Origin: DATAEK01 sp036258055
GTDB lineage: Bacteria; Acidobacteriota; Vicinamibacteria; Vicinamibacterales; 2-12-FULL-66-21
Direction of reading: 5' to 3'
DNA: 23,309 nucleotides
Assembly (NCBI GenBank): GCA_036258055.1
Contig: DATAEK010000099.1
Location: 1-23,309, forward strand
Shown here: positions 6,438-14,347 of the stretch, piece by piece
Layout of the letters: each line of letters opens with the position of its first letter
Numbering within the stretch: position 1 is the stretch's first letter
Position numbers and translations under genes: made by a program
Notes under the pieces: model-generated
The model's input: only the letters and a program-made list of their open reading frames with translations
Database searches by the model: none
What the model was told of the DNA's origin: nothing

Positions 6438-9092
6438 TCAGCGCCGCGCCGGCGTGCTGCCGCTCTGACCAAGCGAGAGCAGATTCGCCAGCAATCGATA
6501 GGCACCGGGAACGCCGTACGGCAGTTGACGGTGGAACGCGTACGCGAAGTAGGTGTAGTCCCCTTTGCCGTACTTCGCGTGCAGCCATCCGCCTTTCTGC
6601 GGCTGCTGACCTTTGTCCCACGTCGCGATCATCGGCGTGTAGGCCGCGTCCCAGGCCGACCAGAACTTTGAGCCGCGCTGCTCGACCCAGCCGTCGAAGT
6701 CGGCCTTGGTGATTTTGTTCGGCGTGTTGAAGACAGGATCGGATGGCGCGAGGATGTCGACCGGCGAGTCTTCTTCTGACACCTCTTCCGCGCTCCGTGG
6801 CAGATCGCCGGGAAATGGGGCGAACTGATTCGGCACGAGCTCCTGCGTGTTGTACAGCACGATCAGGTTGCCCCCGTTCTTCACGTAATCGAGCAGCCGC
6901 CGGTTGTAGGTTTTCAGATCGTCACGCACGGCGTAGGCGCGCGTGCCGGTCATGATCGCGTTGAAGCGGCTGAGGTCGGCCGTCGCGAGCTCTTGCGCGC
7001 CCAGCAGCTGCACGTCCACGCCAAGCTGCGTCAGCCCCCCGGGCACATCGTCTCCAACGCCCATCACGTAGCCGACCTTCAATCCGGGTGCAATGGTTAC
7101 GTCGATACCTCGTACGGTCGACACCGCGTCACGATAAAGGTAGCGCGTCTCCAGGTCGCGGTGCTGAATAGTGTCGTATCCCTCGCGGTACTCACGACCG
7201 CCAGAGGAAGCGACGGCCTCGATGCGGTACGTCCGGTTCTCGAGCGACGGGATGCTCACGGTGAACTGATAACGCGCGCGTTCACCCGGCTGTGAGAATT
7301 GGAACGGATGTGATTGCGGTTCGACCTTCCACCCGTCAGGCACCTTCAACGTCAGCGTGCCATCAGATTTGCCATCACGGTTGTTCAATACCTCGGCCTT
7401 CACCATCACCTTCTTGTCGGGCAGGCTCAAAGGAGTGACGGCCTGGGCCGGCCCAAGCGTGACCGCAATCGCCGGAACGATCGCCAGCACGTTCGTGTCG
7501 TAGCCGTAGGGCAGGTTGGCATCGAGTCTCGTGACCGGGCGCCGGATTTCGAGCGGCACGCCGTTGACCTCGTAGTGAGCCACGGCGACCAAGGCGGGTT
7601 CCGTCGCAGGCCGATGGATCTGCGATGGATCGGTCAGCGTGTAACGCGGGTCCTGAATCGACGCACGGACGAAATAGGGCCGTGTGAGCGCCGCATCAGC
7701 CGGCACCGTTGCGGTGAGCTTCCCAGATATCGGCTGATTCTGTTTTGCGCCTGGCGATGCGGATTCGCCGCTGATTGACCAATTGCCCTTTCCCTGAAGC
7801 GTGACGCGAACGGCCGTGGCTTCCACCGGGCTGCGATCGATGAAGACCGTTCGCACGTCGAACGTCTGCCCGGGCGTGACCGGCGTCATGGCAACGGGAC
7901 CAGGATTGAATGGGCCCGTCGCTTCGGGCGTACCGGCCGGCTGCGCGATTGCGGTGAGGCTGATGCCGAGGCACGCGTGGACCGCGTCGGCGATCTGGCG
8001 TTCCTTGAGCGCGAGCACGTGCGCGACGTCCGGGTCATTGCCCAGTTGTTTCGTTGCCGCCCGCGTCGCGCTCAAGGCACGGGCGAGCGCAGGCGCCGAG
8101 GCGGACGGGTCGGTCCACTTGAAGGCCTGAACCGCGGCCTTGACCTCGCGGTCGATCGCCGAGAGCAGCGCGTCGGCGCCAGCGGGCGCCGTTTTCTTCA
8201 GCGCCCGATAGATTCCAGGAATCGTGGTGTCGATGCCGTCGAAGAAGCTCGTCTCCTTCGCCGGGGCATCGACGATCGACTGGAGCCGCTTGTAGTAGGA
8301 AACCGAGGGACCGGGCTGCGGGCTGAAGCGTCCGCCGTTCTGGGAGCGCTGGAAGCTGAGCCCGAGCCGCGAGAACGTCTGGTATGAATCACCGAGCACT
8401 GGATCGTATCCACCCGTATCCACTCGCAGCGTCCAATCCTCGTTGTCGCGAACACCGCCCATGTAGAGCTTGAGCGGCTGCCATGCCGTGACGCCACTCG
8501 AGAGCTGATCGGGGAACATCTTCGGGTTGCCCGCCGCCTTGAACGCCTCCTGCGTCATCAATCCCGCGGTCTGGTGGTTGCCGTGCCCGTCGCGCTGATT
8601 GCCCTGGAACCGCGCGATCAGCACGAACGGGCGCTCCATCCGGATGACGTGGACGACGTCGCGCAGGACGTTGTCCTTGCCCCACTTGTCGAGCGCTTCC
8701 TCGAGACGCTTCGAGAAGCCGTAGTCGATGACGGTCGTGAAGTACTGCTGATCGACGCCGTAGTACCGGTCGGCCAGCAGCAACTCTTCGGTGCGGATCA
8801 ATCCGACCGCGTCGAAGAGCTCCGAGCCGATCGCGTTGTCTCCGGACTCGCCGCGGTTGAGCGTCAGCAGCGTCACGCGCGCGCCCGCGCCGCGGCTCAA
8901 CATCGTCAGCACGCCGCCGTGCTCGTCGTCGGGATGCGCGGTGGTGTGCATCGCGCTGGCGGTCGTCTGAATCTTCAACAGCTTCTGCCACGCGCCGGAC
9001 GCGCCCTCGTCTTGCGCCGGCATCTGCGCTCGTCCGTGCGCCGTCAGTACAACCGCAAGCAGCGTGACGCCAGAGAGCAGCAGTCGTCGCAT
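6438..9092 (-). CDS. Secreted PIG-L (LmbE-like) deacetylase fused to a GATase-like C-terminal domain
   Basis: From the ATG at 9092 the product is 884 aa with a clean signal peptide (MRRLLLSGVTLLAVVLTAHGRA). The PIG-L/LmbE N-terminal domain carries the metal-site motif AHPDDE (HPDDE at 53-57), NRGESGDN (79-86) and DGHGNH (H170, H173). Family members are zinc de-N-acetylases acting on N-acetylglucosaminyl-type substrates. The middle (about 415-660) looks like beta-sandwich modules. Residues about 670-884 resemble a class I glutamine-amidotransferase-like fold (GYVMGVGDDVP, FNAIMTGTRAY, YVKNGGNLIVLYNTQE) without an obvious catalytic Cys. The frame is open back to another ATG at 9161, but that one lies inside the adjacent insertion sequence. 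No good Shine-Dalgarno precedes 9092, so the start is uncertain. The sugar dehydrogenase follows 46 nt after the stop. Confidence 0.9.
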   Translation of the reverse strand: MRRLLLSGVTLLAVVLTAHGRAQMPAQDEGASGAWQKLLKIQTTASAMHTTAHPDDEHGGVLTMLSRGAGARVTLLTLNRGESGDNAIGSELFDAVGLIRTEELLLADRYYGVDQQYFTTVIDYGFSKRLEEALDKWGKDNVLRDVVHVIRMERPFVLIARFQGNQRDGHGNHQTAGLMTQEAFKAAGNPKMFPDQLSSGVTAWQPLKLYMGGVRDNEDWTLRVDTGGYDPVLGDSYQTFSRLGLSFQRSQNGGRFSPQPGPSVSYYKRLQSIVDAPAKETSFFDGIDTTIPGIYRALKKTAPAGADALLSAIDREVKAAVQAFKWTDPSASAPALARALSATRAATKQLGNDPDVAHVLALKERQIADAVHACLGISLTAIAQPAGTPEATGPFNPGPVAMTPVTPGQTFDVRTVFIDRSPVEATAVRVTLQGKGNWSISGESASPGAKQNQPISGKLTATVPADAALTRPYFVRASIQDPRYTLTDPSQIHRPATEPALVAVAHYEVNGVPLEIRRPVTRLDANLPYGYDTNVLAIVPAIAVTLGPAQAVTPLSLPDKKVMVKAEVLNNRDGKSDGTLTLKVPDGWKVEPQSHPFQFSQPGERARYQFTVSIPSLENRTYRIEAVASSGGREYREGYDTIQHRDLETRYLYRDAVSTVRGIDVTIAPGLKVGYVMGVGDDVPGGLTQLGVDVQLLGAQELATADLSRFNAIMTGTRAYAVRDDLKTYNRRLLDYVKNGGNLIVLYNTQELVPNQFAPFPGDLPRSAEEVSEEDSPVDILAPSDPVFNTPNKITKADFDGWVEQRGSKFWSAWDAAYTPMIATWDKGQQPQKGGWLHAKYGKGDYTYFAYAFHRQLPYGVPGAYRLLANLLSLGQSGSTPARR

Positions 9093-9130
9093 GATGGGCG
9101 CGATTCTGCGACCAAGCGCACGCGCGGTCA

Positions 9131-9147
9131 AGGCTTTCTCCGCATCT
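9131..9147. repeat. Left 17-bp direct repeat flanking the insertion sequence
   Basis: The sequence aggctttctccgcatct is identical to 10575-10591 and sits directly outside the left end of the element. It is the probable target-site duplication. The bases beyond it differ on the two sides. Confidence 0.85.
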
Positions 9148-9197
9148 TGTAGGGAGTACATGATCTGACCGCTCCCGAGAGCAAGTGATTTGTCCGC
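9148..9197 (+). repeat. Left end of the IS with doubled core repeat
   Basis: Outer core TGATCTGACCGCT at 9161-9173 and inner core AAGTGATTTGTCCGC at 9183-9197 lie in the same orientation and are inverted relative to the right end. They are the likely transposase-binding sites. The inner core also starts a 7-bp inverted repeat, TTTGTCC (9189-9195) with GGACAAA (9217-9223), just ahead of the transposase gene. Confidence 0.75.
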
Positions 9198-9238
9198 CTC
9201 GACAGCGGGTGGGCTAGGACAAAGAGTCAGGAGGCTCG

Positions 9239-10570
9239 ATGTCCTATCCCGACGCCGCGTGGGAGCGGGCGATGAAGGTGGAGGAAGTGATTTTGAAGGC
9301 GCTCAGTGGCGAGATGCATTGGTTTCGCGCCGCGGACATTTTGGGGTTCTCGCCACGGACGTTGCGCCGATGGCGGGAACGGTACGAGAAGCATGGCTAT
9401 GTCGGGTTGGTCGACAAACGGCGCCATCAGCCCTCGGTACGCCGAATTGCGGCGCCGGAGGTCGAGCGGTTGCTGCGGTTGTATCGAGAGCGGTACCGCG
9501 GCTTCAATATCCGGCACTTTCATCAGATCGTGCGGCGCGAGCACGCCGCGCAGGTATCGTACAGCTTTCTCAAACAGGCGCTGCAGACGGCAGGCCTGGT
9601 CACCAAGCAGCGCGCGCGGGGCCGGCATCGGCGGCGGCGCGAGCCGCGCGCGTGCTTCGGCGAACTGCTGCACATTGATGGCAGTCCGCACCCGTGGCTG
9701 GCGTTGCGCCCGAACCAGCGGGCCGTGTTGATCGCGGTCCTCGACGATGCCACCAAACAGGTCCTGTATGCGCAGCTGTGGCCGAGCGAAACGACCGTGG
9801 CCGTGATGACGGCGTTACGCGACGTGATCACCACGCACGGGCTGCCGATGGCGGTCTATACCGACCGCGCGCACTGGGCCTTCCATACGCCGCAGGCGGG
9901 GGGCCCGGTCGACACGCACCGCCTGACCCAAGTGGGGCGGGCCCTGGCGCGGCTCGGCATCGAGCACATTGGGGCCTACTCGCCGCAGGCCCGCGGGCGG
10001 AGCGAGCGGCTGAATCGGACGTTCCAGGACCGGCTGGTCAACGAGCTCCGCGTCGCGAAGATCACCACGCTGGCCACGGCGAACACCTATGTGCGCGAGC
10101 GCTTCGTCCCCGACTACAACACCACGTTCCAGTGCGCCCCGGCCGATGCGGCGAGTGCCTTCGTCGCACTCGGACCCGTGGATGTCGATCAGATTCTCTG
10201 TCACGAAGAGGAGCGGGTGGTCGCCGCTGACAACACCGTGTCGATCGGCGGATACGTGTTGCAGGTGGCGCGACAGCCCGGCCGGCGGACCTGCGCGGGG
10301 CGCCGCGTGCTCGTCCGTCGTCATCTCTCGGGCGCGTGCTCGATCTGGGCAGGCACACACTGCCTCGGTCGGTATCCAGCGGGCCTCGAGCGTCCGCGCG
10401 ATCGGCGCCGTGCCGTGCAGCCTGTGGAAGCTGCCGGAGCCGTGGACGCCAAGAACGCGTCCACCGCTCCTTGGAAAACGCCGAAAGCGCGTTTTCCACA
10501 GCTGCCACAGGCCTCATCTGAAAAGCGGTCAGATCACTTGTCAAATGAAAGCGGACAGATCACTTGTTAA
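9239..10570 (+). CDS. DDE transposase of an ISNCY/IS1202-like element
   Basis: The 443-aa product starts at an ATG with AGGAGG 4 nt upstream. An N-terminal helix-turn-helix (about 28-62, FRAADILGFSPRTLRRWRER) is followed by an integrase-type catalytic core. The acidic triad is D147 in HIDGSPHPW, D209 in YTDRAHW and E256 in ARGRSERLNRTFQDRL. The motifs ETTVAVMTALRDVITTHGLP and GRALARLGIEHIGAYSPQARGRSER are typical of ISNCY-type transposases. All three residues are present and the frame is intact, so the enzyme is probably active. The last ~15 codons run through the right-end repeats, with the stop at 10568-10570, only 4 nt from the element's edge. IS481 is the main alternative family. Confidence 0.93.
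   Translation: MSYPDAAWERAMKVEEVILKALSGEMHWFRAADILGFSPRTLRRWRERYEKHGYVGLVDKRRHQPSVRRIAAPEVERLLRLYRERYRGFNIRHFHQIVRREHAAQVSYSFLKQALQTAGLVTKQRARGRHRRRREPRACFGELLHIDGSPHPWLALRPNQRAVLIAVLDDATKQVLYAQLWPSETTVAVMTALRDVITTHGLPMAVYTDRAHWAFHTPQAGGPVDTHRLTQVGRALARLGIEHIGAYSPQARGRSERLNRTFQDRLVNELRVAKITTLATANTYVRERFVPDYNTTFQCAPADAASAFVALGPVDVDQILCHEEERVVAADNTVSIGGYVLQVARQPGRRTCAGRRVLVRRHLSGACSIWAGTHCLGRYPAGLERPRDRRRAVQPVEAAGAVDAKNASTAPWKTPKARFPQLPQASSEKRSDHLSNESGQITC
10442..10497 (+). other. Two tandem perfect hairpins near the right end of the IS
   Basis: Stem GTGGACGC (10442-10449) pairs with GCGTCCAC (10457-10464) around a 7-nt loop. Stem GGAAAACGC (10473-10481) pairs with GCGTTTTCC (10489-10497), also around a 7-nt loop. 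No T-run follows, so they are not standard terminators. They lie inside the transposase reading frame, about 75 bp from the element's edge. Confidence 0.7.
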
Positions 10571-10574
10571 CAAC
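10524..10574 (-). repeat. Right end of the IS with doubled core repeat
   Basis: Two same-orientation copies, agcggtcagatcacttg (10524-10540) and agcggacagatcacttg (10550-10566), differ at one base and are spaced 26 bp apart. They are inverted relative to the left-end cores. The outer copy is followed by TTAACAAC and then the 17-bp direct repeat. Confidence 0.8.
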
Positions 10575-10591
10575 AGGCTTTCTCCGCATCT
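10575..10591. repeat. Right 17-bp direct repeat flanking the insertion sequence
   Basis: Identical to 9131-9147 and directly outside the right end. Joining 9147 to 10592 restores a 99-bp divergent intergenic region between the PIG-L ATG at 9092 and the kinase GTG at 10636. Confidence 0.85.
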
Positions 10592-10623
10592 CTGCCATTG
10601 CCCATTTCCCATCGCGCATGGTG

Positions 10624-10629
10624 TAGTGT
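10624..10629 (+). promoter_or_regulatory. Candidate -10 box for a leaderless kinase transcript
   Basis: TAGTGT ends 6 nt before the GTG start at 10636, the spacing expected if transcription begins at or next to the start codon. No Shine-Dalgarno is seen before this GTG. No convincing -35 box was found (TTGCCC at 10598 has a 20-nt spacer). Confidence 0.3.
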
Positions 10630-10635
10630 TTTCCG

Positions 10636-11517
10636 GTGCCCGCAGCTGATCTGCTGACCGCCGGCGAGGCGTTCGAGGATTTGATCTTCTTCGACCTTCC
10701 CCGTCTGCCGGGACCGGGCGAGGAAATCAAGACGGCCCGCTTCGCCCGGACAATCGGTGGCGGCGCGGTGATCACCGCGATCGCCGCCGCCCGGCTCGGT
10801 CTGCGGTGTCGCGTCGTGAGCGGCCTCAGCGCCGACGCATCCGCGCTGCTCGCGCGGGAGCGGATCGCCGTTGCCGATATGAGGCGGCGGGCCGAGCGTC
10901 CTGCTATCTCGGCCGCGCTGTCGACGCGGAGCAATCGCAGTTTCGTGACCTACAACGGCGTCAACGATCGTCTCGAGCCCAGACTCGTGGCGCCGATCCG
11001 TCAGGCGGACGCTCGTCACGTGCACTTCGCGTTCTTTCCGCCGCGCTGCTCGCGGTGGCTCCCGGTCGTGACCTCGCTCGCGCGGCGCGGCATCACCACG
11101 TCGTGGGACTTCGGCTGGAACGAACCGCTGCTGAAGGATCGTGCGTTCTATCCGCTCGTCGCGACCCTTGACTACGTCTTCCTGAACGAACAGGAGGCGG
11201 TGTTGTACGCACGCGTTCGACACGCCCGCGCCGCGTTCGCGTTCTGGAAGTCGCACGCGCGCGTCACCATCGTGAAGCGCGGCGCGCGCGGCAGCCGCTG
11301 GATTGCCTCCGATCTCGAGTTCGAGGAGCCCGCGCCTTCGGTGCGGGTCGTCGACACGACTGGCGCGGGCGACGCCTTCAACGGCGGCTTTCTCGCCGCG
11401 CGGCTGCGCCGGAAGTCGCCGCGCCGGAGTCTCCTGGCCGGCAACAGGATCGGCGCGCTCTCGACGCGAGCGCCGGGAGGCATCGACGGTCTGCCGAAGC
11501 GCCGGAGCGGCCGATGA
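10636..11517 (+). CDS. PfkB-family carbohydrate kinase
   Basis: The 293-aa product starts at a GTG, the first available start after the IS flank. The N-terminal region has the Gly-rich sugar-site motif FARTIGGGAVITAIAAARLGL (about 36-56). The C-terminal PfkB signature DTTGAGDAFNGGF begins at D240, with the catalytic base at D246. The family phosphorylates sugars or nucleosides using ATP (ribokinase, fructokinase, KDG kinase and relatives); the substrate cannot be read from the sequence. It overlaps the next gene by 4 nt (ATGA), so it is translationally coupled to a GH4 glycosidase, which suggests that it makes or uses a phosphorylated sugar in the same pathway. It is close to the usual ~300 aa and appears intact. 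The nearest upstream feature is the insertion sequence, whose right flank ends 44 nt before the start. Confidence 0.9.
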   Translation: MPAADLLTAGEAFEDLIFFDLPRLPGPGEEIKTARFARTIGGGAVITAIAAARLGLRCRVVSGLSADASALLARERIAVADMRRRAERPAISAALSTRSNRSFVTYNGVNDRLEPRLVAPIRQADARHVHFAFFPPRCSRWLPVVTSLARRGITTSWDFGWNEPLLKDRAFYPLVATLDYVFLNEQEAVLYARVRHARAAFAFWKSHARVTIVKRGARGSRWIASDLEFEEPAPSVRVVDTTGAGDAFNGGFLAARLRRKSPRRSLLAGNRIGALSTRAPGGIDGLPKRRSGR

Positions 11518-12809
11518 AGATCGCGGTCATCGGGGGCGGCGGCGTCCGCACGCCGCTGCTCGTCCACGGCCTCACGCGGTCGAACCTGCCGATTCGCGAG
11601 ATTGCGCTCTTCGACATCGCTCGAGACCGGCTCGCCACCATGGCGCCACTGGCGCAACGGCTTTCCGCCGGTGTCGCAATTTCTCGATGCGACTCGATTG
11701 AGCACTGCCTCGAGCACTCGGCGTTCGTGTTCACGAGCATTCGCGTCGGCGGGATAGAGGCGCGGGCGCGCGATGAGCAGACGACCCTTTCATTCGGGAT
11801 CCTGGGACAGGAGACGGTCGGACCCGGTGGGTTCGCCATGGCCATGCGCACGATTCCGGCGATGGTCGAGTACGCGCGTCAGGTCGAGCGGCACGCACCC
11901 GATGCGTGGATCGTGAACTTCACGAACCCCGTCGGCATCATCACGCAGGCCGTTCGCAACGCGTCAGCCGCGAAGATCATCGGGATCTGCGATACGCCCA
12001 CGGAGCTCTTTTACGAGATCGCGCACGCGCTCAATCTTCCGGCGACTGAATGCGCCTTCGACTATTTTGGTCTCAACCATCTCGGCTGGGTGCGTGAGGT
12101 CTTCCATCGCGGACGCCCGGCCCTCCACACCTTGTGGGAATCTCCTGAGAAGCTGCATTCGATCTATCGGTCGCCGCTCTTCGAGCCAGACTTCCTGTCA
12201 CGGCTGCGTCTCCTGCCGACAGAGTATCTCTACTACTACTATCGGCCGGCCGACGCACTCGAGCACCTACGCCGGGCGGGCTCGAGCAGGGGAGCGGTCA
12301 TCCAGCAACTCAACGCTCGGCTTTTCGAGGATCTGTCGCGCCCGGGCACAGACACCGTGGCTGTCTACGAGGCGTACCTGACCGCGCGAAACGCCGGCTA
12401 CATGCAGATCGAAAGCGGCGCGACTCGATCAGACGTCGCGTCCCCATGGGAGGGTCCGACGGGCTACGACAAGATCGCGCTCGCCGTCGTCGAGGCGATT
12501 CACACCAACTCGGGCACGATTCTTCCGCTGAACGTCGTGAACCGCGGCAATCTGCCGGAGCTGGAAGATGACGACGTAATCGAGGTGCCGTGCGCGGTGA
12601 ACGGCAACGGCGCGCAGCCCCTGCACGTCGGGTCGCTTCCCCCACAAGTCCGGGACCTCGTTGTCCAGGTCAAGGACTACGAGCGATTGACTGTTGCTGC
12701 CGCGCTGTCCGGCGATCGCCACACCGCGGCAAAAGCCCTTGCGAGTAATCCTCTCGTCTCTGATTCTACCGTCGCCGAACAGCTCGTTCAGGTGCTTCTC
12801 GACGCATGA
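11514..12809 (+). CDS. Glycoside hydrolase family 4 (NAD-dependent 6-phospho-glycosidase type)
   Basis: The 431-aa product opens with a Rossmann dinucleotide motif (MKIAVIGGGGVRTP). GH4 hallmarks follow: TSIRVGG (74-80), ETVGPGGFAMAMRTIP (100-115), NFTNP (135-139), the metal ligands C159 in GICDTP and H189 in GLNHLGW, and the PTEYLYYYYRP region where the catalytic tyrosine of the family lies. GH4 enzymes open glycosidic bonds by an NAD- and Mn-dependent oxidation-elimination cycle. IRVGG-type members are mostly 6-phospho-beta-glucosidases, but specificity varies. GGAG lies 6 nt before the ATG inside the kinase gene. It overlaps the permease gene by 4 nt. No PTS component is visible nearby, although the phospho-substrates of this family usually come from PTS import. 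Confidence 0.95.
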   Translation: MKIAVIGGGGVRTPLLVHGLTRSNLPIREIALFDIARDRLATMAPLAQRLSAGVAISRCDSIEHCLEHSAFVFTSIRVGGIEARARDEQTTLSFGILGQETVGPGGFAMAMRTIPAMVEYARQVERHAPDAWIVNFTNPVGIITQAVRNASAAKIIGICDTPTELFYEIAHALNLPATECAFDYFGLNHLGWVREVFHRGRPALHTLWESPEKLHSIYRSPLFEPDFLSRLRLLPTEYLYYYYRPADALEHLRRAGSSRGAVIQQLNARLFEDLSRPGTDTVAVYEAYLTARNAGYMQIESGATRSDVASPWEGPTGYDKIALAVVEAIHTNSGTILPLNVVNRGNLPELEDDDVIEVPCAVNGNGAQPLHVGSLPPQVRDLVVQVKDYERLTVAAALSGDRHTAAKALASNPLVSDSTVAEQLVQVLLDA

Positions 12810-14158
12810 CGCCGGCCTCGACCGCACCGGCTCACCTCGATCGCGGCATCGGCCTGCTGCAGGCGATCGCAACGAACATGCTGGGCATGATCGGCGTCGG
12901 CCCGTTCCTGACCATTCCATTCATGATCACCGCGATGGGCGGCCCGCACATCCTGTATGCGTGGCTCGCGGGCGCCGTTCTCGCACTCTGCGACGGCCTC
13001 GTCTACGCGCAGCTCGGCGCCGCGCTTCCCGGCAGCGGCGGGCCGTATCTCTATCTGCGGGAAGCCTACAAGCCGTTCGGGCTCGGCCAGCTGCTCTCGT
13101 TCGTCTTCATCTTCCAGACGATCATTATTGGGCCGCTCGGCATCGCGAGCGGCGCCGTCGGGTTCGCCGATTACCTCGGGTTCTACTGGCAGTCGATGTC
13201 GCCGCTGCAGCACAACCTCATTGCCGCGGCGGTCTGCATCGTGATGACGGCTGCGCTCTACCGGCGCATCGAGGACGTTGGCCGGTTGTCGATCGCGCTG
13301 CTTGGCGTGGTGCTGTTGACGGTCGGCTGGGTGATCGTCGCCGGCCTGTTTCGCTTCTCGCCCGCGCAAGCGTTCACGTTTCCGCCCGAGGCCTACACGC
13401 TCAACGGCGATCTGCTGTCCAAGCTCGGCGCCGCCTCGATCCTCGCGATGTACAACTACGGCGGCTACAACCAGGTGTGCAACATCGCCGAGGAGATTCG
13501 CGATCCGCAGCGGACGATGCCCAGAGCGATTGTCTGGTCGATCCTGGCCGTCGTCGCCATTTACGTGCTGATGACGATCGTCATCCTCGGCATGATGCCC
13601 TGGCAGGAGGCGCAGCAGACACGCACCATCGCGTCGGTGTTCATTCAGCGAACCTTCTCGGATCCCGCTCAGGGACGCATCGCCAGCGTCGTGATGAACG
13701 CCCTGATCCTGTTCGTGACCGCGTCGTCTCTCTATGCGTTCATTCTCGGCTATTCACGGATTCCCTTCGCAGCCGCACGCGATGGGCAGTTCTTCCGGGT
13801 GTTCGCGCGCGTCCACCCGACGAAGCACTTTCCGCACGTATCCCTGCTGACCATCGGCGCGCTCACCATCCCGTTCTGCTTCCTGACGCTCGGTCAGATC
13901 GTCAACTGGCTGATCCTGGTGCAGATTCTCGTGCAGTTCATCTGGCAGTGCGCCGGCGTGATCCTGCTCCGGCGCTACCGCCACGACATCGCGCAGCCGT
14001 TCACGATGTCGCTGTATCCGGTCCCGGCCCTGGTGTCGCTCGGCCTCTGGCTCTACATCTTCTGCACGGGACCGATCGCCGGCATCGTGTTCTCGTTCGG
14101 GTTCCTGGCGACCGCCGTGGCGGCGTATTTCGTGTTCGTCTGGCGTCAAGGACGCTGA
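12806..14158 (+). CDS. APC-superfamily permease
   Basis: The 450-aa product is very hydrophobic, with about 12 membrane segments. Segment 1 holds GMIGVGPFLTIPFMI (near 27-41), in the place of the GSGIF-type substrate-binding break of amino acid/polyamine/organocation (APC) carriers. The loop motif EEIRDPQRTMPRAI (about 229-242) is also typical of the superfamily. Known members are proton- or substrate-coupled symporters or antiporters for amino acids and related compounds. Because it overlaps the GH4 gene by 4 nt and ends the operon, it may import the glycoside or amino sugar used by the kinase and hydrolase; this is inference. No terminator with a T-run follows; the next 189 bp hold nothing I can assign. 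Confidence 0.92.
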   Translation: MTPASTAPAHLDRGIGLLQAIATNMLGMIGVGPFLTIPFMITAMGGPHILYAWLAGAVLALCDGLVYAQLGAALPGSGGPYLYLREAYKPFGLGQLLSFVFIFQTIIIGPLGIASGAVGFADYLGFYWQSMSPLQHNLIAAAVCIVMTAALYRRIEDVGRLSIALLGVVLLTVGWVIVAGLFRFSPAQAFTFPPEAYTLNGDLLSKLGAASILAMYNYGGYNQVCNIAEEIRDPQRTMPRAIVWSILAVVAIYVLMTIVILGMMPWQEAQQTRTIASVFIQRTFSDPAQGRIASVVMNALILFVTASSLYAFILGYSRIPFAAARDGQFFRVFARVHPTKHFPHVSLLTIGALTIPFCFLTLGQIVNWLILVQILVQFIWQCAGVILLRRYRHDIAQPFTMSLYPVPALVSLGLWLYIFCTGPIAGIVFSFGFLATAVAAYFVFVWRQGR

Positions 14159-14347
14159 CGCTTGGCGCGATCCGCTGGTGACGGCACTTGTCGCTGTCCG
14201 CTGTCCAGTCAGGAGGCAGCGGGTGTGATGCAGGTCGCCCGGCGCTCGGCACTCGGGGGAGAGCCCCGCGAGCACTGAAGAAAGCCCGAGCGGACAGCAG
14301 CAAGAATTCAGCGTCAGCGGAGCGCGGCAAGATTCAGCATTCGACCC

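Larger units (their letters stand above)
9148..10574 (+). mobile_element. Complete insertion sequence (1427 bp), ISNCY/IS1202-like
   Basis: The element is bounded on both sides by an exact 17-bp direct repeat and contains one transposase gene. The ends are related inverted sequences: the left runs inward as TGTAGGGAGTACA then TGATCTGACCGCT (9161-9173), and the right, read inward on the minus strand, as GTTGTTAACAAG then TGATCTGTCCGCT. Each end carries a second internal copy of the core about 25-26 bp further in (9183-9197 and 10524-10540). Long target duplications are, as I recall, a mark of IS1202-type elements, while IS481 elements usually make shorter ones. The family assignment is therefore fairly, not fully, sure. 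The intact reading frame and perfect repeats suggest a recent insertion. Confidence 0.88.

Noticed and set aside
9239..10570. Transposase as an IS481-family member
   Set aside because: The ETT...GLP and SPQARGRSER motifs, size of about 440 aa and 17-bp direct repeats fit the ISNCY/IS1202 type better; not excluded without a database comparison.
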